The position numbers and the translations under genes are program-made. Of a stretch of DNA of 64,000 nt, positions 11,118 to 21,501 are shown piece after piece (the first letter of the stretch is position 1; each line of letters starts with the position of its first letter). Origin of the DNA: Citrus sinensis (taxonomy: Eukaryota; Streptophyta; Magnoliopsida; Sapindales; Rutaceae). The notes below the pieces were generated by a model. That model had not been told where the DNA came from and did no database searches. It saw nothing but the letters and a program-made list of their open reading frames with translations. Location: contig NC_068559.1 of assembly GCF_022201045.2 (NCBI RefSeq), positions 2,702,501 to 2,766,500 of the forward strand, written 5' to 3'.

Positions 11118-12693
11118 TGCCGCCCAAAAAGAAAGACAAAGGCAAAGCCATTCTTAAAGACTCTGCACCACAAACAACCTCTAAAGAAACCCAGTTAACC
11201 CCTTCTAAAGACAAATTACTTTCTTCTGCCATGCCTATTAAATTATGGATTGACATGGTCGAGGAGCAAGAAGCACAGTCTAAAGCCATTGCCTCCGATA
11301 AGCAGGTAAAAGAATGGATGAACTCCATTACAAAGTCCCCTGAGCTTATGTTAGCTTTACAAAGCATTTCCTAAAATAAAGCTCTTTCTCAAGTTCTTGA
11401 GAAAGAAAAATCTGTTTCTAAAGCAATTGCAAAGCCTTCTTCTTCTTCTAAAGAAGTTATTTCTTGTGAAAGCTCTTCTTCACAAATTATTGTTTCTCAA
11501 TCGAAGCTTTCACAAAAATCTTCGGATCGGATTAATAAAACATATCATCAAAATGTTTTATCTATGGAAAACGGGTTTTATCACTCTGATCAATTTCAAG
11601 CCATCACAAAGATTTTTCCAAAAGGCTGGTTTTTCAAACCATGGGATTTGTCAAAACCCCAGTCTTTCTACCAAAGCATTCTTGAATTCACTGAGTCTGT
11701 AAAATTCAAACACTTCTTTCTTAGTGAATCTCATCATGAGCCGGCTTACTTCATAGCCACCATCTTAAAAGTCTTGAGCCCAAAACAGTGGGGTGACCAA
11801 CTCCACAAACCAAAGACCTTTCCCGCCAATTTCCAAATGCGTTTAAACCATTGCCTATCTTTTTTCTTACTAGGATTAACAACAGGCCTGGTTCAACACG
11901 TTTTTTATTCAAAACCCCAAAAAGACCCATTCTTGGTTATTTTTCTTCAACTAAAAAATAACCGTACAAAGCCTTCCAAATTAGTTCCAACAATGGTGGA
12001 ACTACTTTGAGTCAAACCCAGACATTCTAACCCTAAATTTCATAAATTGTTTAAACCTTTTTAAAGCTCATTATGTTCCTTCTGAGTCCGAGAAGAGGTT
12101 TCCTCATTTTCTCTGTTTTTGTACAAATTTTTTTCTTCATTGGGTCTGGATGTGGAATTTTTAATACCATACACAAGAAACCCAACTCATCCTTCAAAGA
12201 CATTTCAAAGTCAAATAGTGGTCCAAGTTTGACGAACAAGTCCGAGAAGAGGTTTCCTCATTTTCTCTGTTTTTGTACAAATTTCTTTCTTCATTGGGTC
12301 TGGATGTGGAATTTTTAATACCATACACAAGAAACCCAACTCATCCTTCAAAGACATTTCAAAGTCAAATAGTGGTCCAAGTTTGACGAACAATCAAAGT
12401 TGTCTGAAGCCACGGTCCAGGCCTGGCTTTCTTCAAAAGGTCTCCTTGCCCCAAGTATAGAAGATGTCAAAGCCCAAAACACATTCCTTGCTCAAAGATC
12501 AAAAGCTCAATCACTATTGGCCAGTGCAAAGACTGAAGAGGAATATTTTAAAGTAATGCAGCAGCGCCTTGCCTCGAGATCTGAACCATCCGTTGCCAGT
12601 TCTTCAGAAGAAGAGGAGCCGTTCATTTCCCTTGGAGATGAGAACGAAGATGATTGCTTCGGGATCCTGTCTCCATTAAAGCATTGTAAGTAA
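11117..12693 (+). pseudogene. Pararetrovirus second ORF region, function unknown
   Basis: It starts MPPKKKDKGKAILKDSAPQ and is rich in lysine and serine at first. A globular-looking segment follows (GFYHSDQFQAITKIFPKGWF, then KPWDLSKPQSFYQSILEF), and the end is acidic (SSSEEEEPFISLGDENEDD). I recognise no domain. Florendoviruses are known to carry a second ORF of unknown role in this position, and that supports the group assignment. It is a broken fossil. Confidence 0.6.
12087..12394 (+). repeat. Two tandem copies of a 154-bp unit inside the pararetrovirus
   Basis: The unit starting TCCGAGAAGAGGTTTCCTCA is at 12087-12240 and again at 12241-12394, nearly identical. It sits in the second-ORF region. 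Together with the 189-bp triplication it shows that direct tandem duplication has repeatedly reshaped this element. Confidence 0.85.
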
Positions 12694-13771
12694 AAAAAAA
12701 AAAAGTAACTTTCTTGTTTTGCATTTTCCTTGTTTGTAACAATAAACATTTCTTTTATTTGTATCCGTATTTTCTGAGATTTTGTCTTCCTTCACTCACT
12801 ACCCTTTACGGGAAAAGCTGTGAAGACATTTCTCTCCTCCACCGACGGATTTTTGGAGCCATTCAAAGTCATTTTTACTGCTCCCATGTGAACTTTTCCT
12901 AAAGTTTACAAAGCAGAAGATGCCTTAAATGATGCTGTCTCCCACGTTTCAAAGCACATACTGCTTTTACTGTTGATGGCCCCAATCTCCACCAACGCAT
13001 GTGAAGACCTGTTGTAGCATTTTCTTTTGTAAAGCAATTTTTGTTTAAAAGAGGGTTGGAAGACTGGGAAGAGGCACGTCTTCTACTCGGCACTTCTTTT
13101 AGAACTCCCTCTCTCTCTTATTCTTTCCCCTGGGAAAACATGAATTGAAGACATAGAGGAAATTTTCCTGTCTTCTGATTTTCCCTTCTATCTCCTTCTC
13201 TGAAACACTTTCTGTTTATAAAGCTTTTGGATTCAAGCAACTCATGTAAGCGTTTGATATTTATTTTAAAAGCATATGTAATTCATTCAAAGTTTGTAAT
13301 AATTTTAATTTTAAAAGCCTTGCATGTATGTTTAAATTTTTGTAATTTATAGACCTAAGGTTGTATGTATAAGTATGCTCTACAGTTGCGGCCTTGGTTG
13401 ATCTTCTGCATCAAAAATAAAACTGTTACGTTCTTCCAAGGCGTAGAGACCTGATCTTTCCCCTTGGTCGTATTTTTCTTCTCCCTCCATCCAATCAGAG
13501 TACTATTTTTAAGATCCAGATCTAGTACTATCTATGAGCCTTTGTGTTGCCTAGGTTTGTTTAAAACATTTTAAATTTATTTGTTTAAAGAATTTGGTAT
13601 ATCGGCTGGAAACACGCATAGCGTGCGAGATAAGGGCTGATCTGTTCTAAGTCAGATCAACGCTCTGAGATGACTCTCTAAGGCAGTGAAATACCTGCAT
13701 CGTAGCGTAATCACAACGCCACGTACCGCTTAAAACACACCTATTCTTCGATCCTATTATTTTTAATTACA
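12694..13771 (+). other. Pararetrovirus non-coding tail (promoter/leader region)
   Basis: No ORF is supported here. The region has a TATAAAG-like box near 13216-13222, an AATAAA signal near 13414, and a short perfect hairpin TGATCTG/CAGATCA near 13639-13660. Caulimovirids place the pregenomic RNA promoter, polyadenylation site and structured leader in this part of the circle, just before the primer-binding site. The individual assignments are inference. Confidence 0.5.
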
Positions 13772-13791
13772 AAAATTAATAATAATTATTA
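13772..13791. repeat. Right 20-nt direct repeat bounding the pararetrovirus
   Basis: Exact second copy of AAAATTAATAATAATTATTA found at 4833-4852. Sequence to its right (to about 14325) is very AT-rich and belongs to the split inverted-repeat element, not to the virus. Confidence 0.6.
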
Positions 13792-14554
13792 ATATTCTTA
13801 ATTATGTAAATCATATTTTTTATTAATTTTAACTCTATTTATGTAAGTTAAATATTATTGATAAGTGTAATAAAAATAAAACATTATTATTAGTAATATA
13901 GTACAAAATTAATATTTTCTTAAAATAAGCTATTTATTATTATTAATTATTAATATTAAATAATTATAGTACTATTAAGATTAAATAAATATAATAATAT
14001 CATATTATCAAACAAAGATAGTATATAGTAATATTATCAATTCTATATAGTAATATTATCGATTCTCTACGAATATGATAATATTATTTTTTAAATAAGT
14101 TTAATATTATTATTTTTAAGTAAATGTAATAGTATATTATTTTAATAAATATAAATTATATTATAAAAGAAAAGTAAAAAAGAAAAATGTGGGAGTAGAT
14201 TTTCACCCCCACCTCTTTTATTAGAGTGAAAATTCCACGTCTCACTCTAAAAATAAATGAGTAAGTAAACATTGAAACGATAGGGATTCACACTTTGCAA
14301 TCATACTCCAACAAGTAAACATTATCTATCTAAAGGAATATAAGTTTAGAAAGTCTAGGACACAATTTGAAAATATAAAATTGGATGAAATGAAAGGGTA
14401 TTTAGGTGATTTAATTTAAATTCTGTCGCATTCTGGACATTTGAAATAGTGGGTCTGTACTTAGCAAGCTGGCATTCATGTATCGTTGAGTCATAGGCTC
14501 ATAGCTGAAGCAAATTCCTCCAGCTTCAAAGTCTTTGTCTCTTCGGCTCTGAAA

Positions 14555-17500
14555 ATGGAACCAGCTACACAGAATGAGTGGGACCGGCTATCATCACCTT
14601 CATCAGACGGAGAAGAACAAGCAGCATCAGATGGTTCATCATCACAATTCAACAGGCAGCAACACGTGGCGTTCCTGATGATGATGTACGAATCGTTGCC
14701 GCATCACTACCAGTACCAGGAGATCAACCGCATCACTCTCGCTCACTTTGCCATCTCCGGCCTTTGCCTCCTCGGTGCCTTAGATCGCGTACGTGTATTT
14801 ACCTTCTTACCACTGTTGAATTCCCACGACAATGTCGGAATCTTTAAGAAAATAAAAGAATTAAAAAAAAACTTGATTTAATTTTTTTTAAGTCATATAT
14901 GTTCGGTAGTAATTCTTAAGTTAGTGTTTTATTTGAATGATTGCATTTTTGTTTTGATATGCTTTATTTGGTTGCTGATAAAATGTAGGAAAACTTAAAG
15001 ATATTCATTTGGTTTAAATGTTGGATCTTTTGTTGTTTGCAAATGCTATGATTGGGAATCTTTAAGAAAAAGAAAGAAAATGTAGCTCAATTTTATACTT
15101 ATTAACATCATATTTGTTCAATAATTAATGCTTGTTAGGATAGTGATTGTGTGAAATGCTCCCTTTTTCTTTAGTATGCTTTGATTGGTTGCTGAGAAAA
15201 CATGGGAAAGTTTTAAAAAGTAAATTGTAATTTTGAATGTTAGATCTTTTGTTGTTTGCATGTTTTTAACATTTAATAGTATGTCTTGTTATTTCAAAAT
15301 GATTTCCTGTTAAATAATTGGAAGAATTATAAATTTTACTGGTAATTGTTGCCAATAATGAAAAGGATACCACATTTGTTGTCTGACTGGCAACCCCTCT
15401 AGTTTGCCTAAATAACAAGTAGTTTCTTAAGGAAGGTTTTTGAATTATAAATATCAGCCAATGAAGGAATGTTTATGAAATATATCAAAGTATCTTCAGA
15501 GTAGGTGTCTAATGAATTTATAGTGTCAGAGATCAGCTTGTGTTTAGGCCATACCGAGGGGGAAAAGTCAGCAATGTTTTTCTTTATTTTTATTATAACC
15601 TTGTTGATTTAAGATTAATCAGAGTTCTGATTTGATGTACATATTGATGTACTAGGTTGACAAGGATGCGGTGTCAGATTGGGTTTTATCACTGCAAGCT
15701 CACCCAAGTAATAAAGCTGACCTGACGAATGGTTAGCCCTGCTCGCTTATGAAATTTATTTGATTGCCTGGAGTTTGGGCACTATAGTTTGTATGATGTT
15801 TAGTTGTTATGTAAATGTGTGGCTTTTAGTTTTCCCCGTTATTGGTACTTCTCAAGTGAGCGGTAGGCTTGCTCAGTTGCTCTGGTAGTCTGGTTTAAGC
15901 ACCATGCCACCATTGGCATATTCTCTTATCTATCAAAAGGAAAGAACATGTGTGATGAACTTTGTTTGGCTGCAGGAGAATTCTATGGATTCCACGGTTC
16001 TCGAAGTTCTCAGCTCCATCCAGATGATAATGGGGTACAAGAGATTTGTTATGTGCCATCCTTTTATGTTAATGACTTACTGCTTATTTTAACCACTAAC
16101 TTTCAAGAAAAAGAAATTTAAATTTCTAGGTTTTGGATTCCTATGCTTTCTGGATATGATTTTTCAGTTTGATCCGCCTGTAGGTTTTGATGCACAATGG
16201 TAGTAACTTGGCAAGCACGTACTGTGCCCTAGCCATACTAAAGGCCGTTGGTTATAATTTTGCAAACATTGACAGCAAATCAATATTGACATCAATGAGA
16301 AATCTTCAACAGCACGATGGGAGGTATGCTCTAAACTTCACCATACTTGACAATGACTGTTTCTGGACTGATGTACGTTCTTGATAGAATTATTTTTTGC
16401 TCACTCCCTTTCTTTCTTTTGCAACCATTATCCTTAAAGAATATGATAAGCCCAGAACTGAAATGGTTAAATAAACAACCCAGTAGAGAGCAGAGTGTTG
16501 TTGGAAGTAGGGAAACTTGTATTTATCAACAGAAATAAACCCAAAACACCCAAGCATTCGAGAGGCTTGGTATCTCTCCCAAAATGAGCAAGCTCACTAC
16601 AAAATAATTCCCTGGATCCCCTCCCCAAAAAACCAGCTCCTCCCATATAACCTCCTCACTTCTACGCCAAAATCGAATAACAGAAAAAACTCTAACAAAT
16701 TATCAAAACCGAAAACCATCAACTTATTACTAACAGAAATGCATAACAAACTCCTCTCTCTATACTACTTAATGCCACGTCAGCCACGATGGGTATTTCC
16801 AGAATTACCCTTGCGCCTTGCATATGTGAAACGCACTTGTGGCCTAACAGAATAAAGTATAAAATAAAACCATTTTGTTATGATTTGTATTAATTATGAA
16901 AGTGCATGGCTTCATGTTGCATGACCGCTGCAGCATATATTGCATATTCCTTTTCAAGGCTTAGTAATAGATTTACAGTCCTAATTATAGATATGCAAGT
17001 TATTTGCTTCTGCTTCCAGCAAAGAAGGAAGAGAAAACTACGTGCTTATGCTAAAATGAAATTTTATTTAGCTGAAATCCTGTTAGTATTTGAACTTAAT
17101 TCCTTACCTAATTCCATCCTTCTCTTTTCGTTTCTCTTAAAACACATCTTCCTATTTTTCTATTTAAGAAAATTGCTTCTAGACTGGTTCAGCATTTCAT
17201 GGAATGAAATAATAACACATCTTATTCTTCTTCATTTTGCAGTTTTATGCCGATCCATTTTGGAGCAGAGAAGGATCTTCGGTTTGTATATTGTGCTGGT
17301 AAGAAATGAAAAATTTATGGATTTACAATGTTCCTGTTTAGTTCATTTAACGAAATATCATTGTATAATTGATCTATGCAGCTGCTATCTGCTTTTTGTT
17401 GGAGGATTGGAGTGGCATGGACCGGGAGAGAGCAAAGGCGTACATTTTAAATTGCCAGGTCTGTCTTTTCCTGGGTGGATCTTTTCTTTCTGTCCTCACC

Positions 17501-19175
17501 ATTCAACAATCATATTTTTGCATTCTATCTCTAGTTCGTGCAACATATTCTTTGTATATATGCTGACATACCTCTGATGCTGTTATTACAGTCATATGAC
17601 GGTGGGTTTGGTTTGACTCCTGGTTCAGAATCACATGGTGAGTTGAAATGAGTTTTTGTCAACGTTAATATTTTTCTCTCAACAAATTTCCTAACTCTTT
17701 TTGTACTACTGTTCTTGATAACCCTGCTAAACAATTGGCTCTCCTATTAAGGGGGTGTTAGTTTGCTTATACTGTTTTATTTTTCCTTTTTAATCCCCCT
17801 CCTGGTAATCTCTTTGTTCGGATGTTGTCATTTCTCTGCATTTCTGAGAAGGAAAGAAGAAATAATTTTTTTGACAAGGGAGTTCTATTTTATGGATTCA
17901 TTGATTCCCATAGCTTTATTCTTTTCCATGATGTTTACCAAAGTATTCCTCTTAGTGGCTCAGGGGGTGGTACATACTGTGCTGTCGCATCTCTCCGTTT
18001 GATGGGATTCATTGAAGACAATGTTCTTTCTAAAAATACGTCATCTTCAATTATTGACCTGCCGTTGCTACTAAGTTGGTGCTTGCAGGTTTATCTTCCT
18101 CATAATATCTAGAAACTTTATTATACTATGAAATGTAGCTTTTAGGCTTTAAAATTTAAGCAGAGACAATTGACTGCATAAATACCACTAAGAGCTTTTG
18201 CTTCTGAAACAAATGGCAACATCTTTGTTTGTCATGCTAATTTCATTTGCATGCTTAATCTTTGTTAATTTAGCCTTTACTTTTTTGTTAAGGTAATGTT
18301 GTTCTCTCTATTTTTCTTTTTGTACAGAGGCAGGCGGCGGATGGTGGATTTCAAGGTAGAGCTAACAAGCCTAGTGACACGTGTTATGCATTTTGGTAGG
18401 TTTGAGAGAACCTTTAAAAATCCCCTACATAAGTTGGGTATTTTCTACATTTGTCAGGATGGTTTGCTTATGCAGGATAGGGTCAGTATTGAGGATGTTG
18501 GGTGGCTACAACTTAATTGACAAGGAAGCTTTACGTGGATTTTTGCTAACTTGTCAGTCACAGGTGCTGCTACATCTCCTTTACACTGTTAATCATTGAA
18601 TTTAAAGTTCTTTTGATTATCTTTTGATTGATCATTCTATATGCCTTATGCCTGCCAATGAATTAGTATCTCACATCAGACGGTGTGAGTGGTGCTTAAA
18701 GCCTGTCAGAGTGCTTTATCAATTTCAAAGAATAAAGTCAGTAGATAGCTATTGCTATCTGCGGATTGGATTCGTCACTCACTGTGCACGGGAAACATCT
18801 TATTTTGCTGTCAATATTACCTTAGCAAAAAGAGGTTGAAATTTAAAAAAAAAAAGGGTAAATGGAATGCCATGCCCTTGGAATGTTAACAACCTATTTC
18901 TGAAGGGGCGCATACAAAAGAAGTTGCATCTAACTATATAATTTGCAATTGATAAAGATTTTAGATTTTGTTTTAGCTAGTAAAATCGTTGCTGAATTTT
19001 CTCTTCGTGTTTGTTCCTGCACCAGTATGGTGGATTCGGTAAGTGCCCAGGGGATCTGCCTGATCTGTACCACTCTTTCTATGGATATACTGCATTTAGC
19101 CTTTTGGAAGAACCTGGCCTTAACCCGCTTTGCGCTGAACTGGGAATGACGGAATTTTCTGCTTTGGGAATCTGA
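14555..19175 (+). CDS. GGB: Geranylgeranyltransferase type I, beta subunit
   Basis: Eleven exons join in frame to 372 codons plus stop: 14555-14788, 15656-15731, 15976-16034, 16184-16323, 17243-17298, 17382-17458, 17592-17637, 17964-18088, 18328-18395, 18476-18563, 19026-19175. The product matches the Arabidopsis GGB plan (about 375 aa), including YEINRITLAHFAISGL-type start, NGSNLASTYCALAIL, FVYCAAAICFLL, GGGTYCAVASLRLMGF, GGFQGRANKPSDTCYAFW and DLYHSFYGYTAFSLLEE. The expected zinc ligands Asp and Cys (PSDTC) and His (LYHSFYGY) are present. With the shared alpha subunit it attaches geranylgeranyl to CaaL-box proteins such as ROP GTPases, in the cytosol. An in-frame ATG at 14486 would add 23 residues; the family favours 14555. 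Intron 4 holds a repeat-like insert. Confidence 0.93.
16462..16853 (-). repeat. Insert in GGB intron 4, possible solo-LTR fossil
   Basis: This stretch differs from the AT-rich intron around it. On the minus strand it begins TGTTAGGCCACAAGTGCG and on the plus strand it starts TGGTTAAATAAACAACC, so TG...CA termini could be drawn. I could not find a matching 5-bp flanking duplication, so a solo LTR of about 390 bp is only a guess. No coding part is present. Confidence 0.25.
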
Positions 19176-19360
19176 CTTAAAACATAATTTTTAATCCCAT
19201 CAGTTATGTAAATGCTTCTTGTAATTTACATGCATATCTAGATACAGGTACTTACTTCCAAAAAAGAAAGATACAGTTACTTTCTTATTCGAGATGATTA
19301 TACCCAATCCCACATTTTTTTTATTGGAAGACTTGTTTCTGATCTCCCAATACAAATTGT

Positions 19361-19537
19361 ATATTATTGATCGTTTGATGATATAATCTTAGAATTAAGA
19401 ACAGAACTGTTACTGTGATTGATAAAAGATTTTTTTGCCTCTGCACTTATATTATTGATGGTTTGATGATATATGATCTTAGAATTAGAACGGAACTGTT
19501 ACTGTGAATTGAAAAAAGATTTTTTTGCCTCTGCACA
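19361..19537. repeat. 88-bp tandem duplication downstream of GGB
   Basis: ATATTATTGATCGTTTGATG (19361) recurs as ATATTATTGATGGTTTGATG at 19449. The copies share a TTTTTTTGCCTCTGCAC end and differ by several substitutions and small indels. The duplication is not coding. Confidence 0.75.
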
Positions 19538-20348
19538 ATGCAGAAATTTTAACCTCTTGTCATTTTATGTCTGTACAAGATTACAGCTGTAGGTTACTCC
19601 GAGTCACCATGTGTTGCCTTTTAATTTCCAGATCTTCGATGTTCAGCTTTTTCCGTATCATAGATTATTTATCTACTTTCTTCAGATTGGGCCCGGGGCT
19701 AGTCCTAGTGAAATTTCCGAACTGACCCCAGGTGAAATTTCCGAACTGATAATAAGATAGAATCAAATTAAACCAAAAACGTCGATGAGTTTTTGTTTTA
19801 ATGCAAACCAAATATTAGAATTTTTTACCTACAAGTCTCAGGAGCTCACTTCTTCTGCAGCATGATAGGCCAAGATTATATGTATGTTGATTTCAACCTA
19901 CAAAATTCCAACTCTAACGGCAGCGTAAATCCAGGGCTAAATAAGCTGATATGAGTAGAGTGATGAAGCTAAAAAATAGCTTGATGCGGGTGAATATAAA
20001 CAGTTAATGTTTGACTCATGATTACAAGCCGAAATCTCCAAACAGATTGTAATATTACGCGAGAGAGAGAAAAAAAAAAGCTGAAGAAAAAGGCAATGCC
20101 TGTGCCTGTAATGATTCTTGAAGGTGGCCGGTGGGCACCTTTCGGCCAATCCCGACGAGACATGTTCACGGGCAAGTTACATCATTTGTTGTTTAGGAAA
20201 AAGCCCAAAAGCATCACTCATTTTTTCACCAACAGTGTTCCCTTTTTTTTTTTTGGTTCCCCCAGTTTTGGCACTTTGTTGAACGGTATCTCTCCTTTTA
20301 TCTTTATCCACATAAAATCATGAAACTCTTCCCTCACTATATTATGAT
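19538..20348. other. Intergenic between GGB and the hAT MITE
   Basis: No supported gene. Contains a short direct repeat GTGAAATTTCCGAACTGA near 19708-19750 and a purine run GAGAGAGAGAAAAAAAAAAG near 20060. Short ORFs here lack any family similarity I recognise. Confidence 0.5.
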
Positions 20349-20548
20349 TAGAGCTGGTAAAATTTGACACAATTCGATTATTCGATACGAACACAACATA
20401 AATAAATGGGTATGGGTCGATAAACACAATATTTTATTTATAAACACAATATTTTATTTATAAAATTTTACATACATTTAGAGCTTCAATAGTGTAAATG
20501 TCTAAAAATTGATAGACATATATATTTTATAATATTAATAGATAATAT

Positions 20549-20580
<32 letters not shown>

Positions 20581-20640
20581 CTCAATAGTATACATGTGTA
20601 ATATATTGATAGATATATATATTTTATAATATCGATAAAT

Positions 20641-20671
<31 letters not shown>

Positions 20672-20901
20672 TTATTTATTTATCTATTTATGTATATACG
20701 TATGTATGATAGTGTGTAAATATTTGATGTAACTTTTGTTCAATATATAGATATTAAACGAGTTATTGGATAACCCGATTATTTTTCCGTGTCGGGTTTG
20801 GATCTCAATATTTTGACACGATTATTAAATGGATCGGATTTAGGTCGACCTAAATTTGACACGACACGAACACGACCCGATGACCCATTTTGCCAGCTCT
20901 A
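20349..20901. mobile_element. hAT-type MITE with 8-bp target duplication
   Basis: The ends TAGAGCTGGTAAAAT and ATTTTGCCAGCTCTA are inverted repeats with one mismatch. They are flanked by the exact 8-bp duplication ATTATGAT (20341-20348 and 20902-20909), the length typical of hAT elements. The interior has no ORF. It contains (TA)n at 20547-20572, (TATG)n at about 20645-20670, and a duplicated AACACAATATTTTATTTATA. Confidence 0.85.
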
Positions 20902-21501
20902 ATTATGATTATGATTGTTCACCTTTGTCAGGTATTTTAATCAGACGGTCCAAAACATTTTGTATAAAAGCTTGGTGGGGTTAAGCTAGAAAATGATTAT
21001 GATCATTGAAGAAAACGGTACGAAGATTTTTACATGGGAAATATTTATGTTTATGTTATATTGTTGTCATAATTTATGAGCATGGAGTTGAAGACGGATA
21101 GAATTTGAAACACACCTTGAATAAATATTAAGGATTTTTTTTTTCAGTGATTTTGGAGAATAAAAAGAAAAATCAGTAGAGCCATCACTCACAAGAATGA
21201 ATGATTACAGGTATCAGACAGCGAAGGAGACATGGAGATTGATAAAACAAATAATCCCATAAGTCGCCCACTAACTTCTTAACATTATGTTTGCTCAGAA
21301 TGCTGTCTCCCTCTTGACAACAATAATAACAACAATAATAACAACAATAACTGAAGTTACATTTTACAAGGGCTTCTTTTGCAGGTGATTAACCTTTAGT
21401 TCCATCCCCGAACACCCATTAAAAAGAAAAATAAAAAGAAAAGATTAAAAAAAACTAAAAAGGAAAGCAAAACCATGGATAATTAGTTGATCAATGGACC
21501 T
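20902..21501. other. Intergenic; 3' side of the minus-strand membrane-protein gene
   Basis: No gene. An (AAC/AAT)n microsatellite lies at about 21315-21352. The part close to 21501 is probably the 3' UTR of the next minus-strand gene. Confidence 0.5.

Larger units (their letters stand above)
4853..13771 (+). mobile_element. Endogenous pararetrovirus fossil (Caulimoviridae, florendovirus-like)
   Basis: This is an 8.9 kb virus-derived element. It has a tRNA-Met primer-binding site at the left end and, in order, movement protein, coat protein with CCHC zinc knuckle, aspartic protease, reverse transcriptase, RNase H, then a second open-reading-frame region of unknown function and a long non-coding tail. 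It has no LTRs and no integrase. That gene order with a movement protein and Met-tRNA priming is the Caulimoviridae plan; a first polyprotein plus a second ORF resembles the florendovirus group. The element is a fossil, with the coding parts disrupted at roughly ten to twenty places. It is broadly full length. Age cannot be dated without relatives, but the decay implies it is not recent. Confidence 0.85.
4634..14325. repeat. AT-rich inverted-repeat element (MITE-like) split by the pararetrovirus insertion
   Basis: GTTTACTT near 4636 followed by subterminal GAGTGTGGAAT has an inverted counterpart on the right: AAGTAAAC near 14315-14322, with a second GTAAGTAAAC near 14262-14271. Both sides also carry a GATTTAGAGTGA / TCACTCTAAA type motif. 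Take out the interior 4853-13791 and about 750 bp of very AT-rich sequence remains, as expected of a MITE. No clear target duplication was found at the outer ends, so the class and exact limits are uncertain. Confidence 0.4.

Noticed and set aside
4853-13771. LTR retrotransposon (Ty3 type)
   Set aside because: The reverse transcriptase alone would fit, but there are no long terminal repeats and no integrase, and a 30K movement protein precedes the coat protein. That is a caulimovirid layout.
14486-14554. GGB start at the upstream ATG 14486
   Set aside because: It is in frame and possible, but the added 23 residues have no counterpart in the family and the ATG at 14555 gives the usual length.
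16906-17577. 223-aa ORF in the GGB region
   Set aside because: It spans introns 4-6 and exons 5-6 of GGB in another frame; hydrophobic from T-rich introns.
20018-20323. 101-aa ORF near 20018
   Set aside because: No similarity; crosses poly(A) and poly(T) runs.
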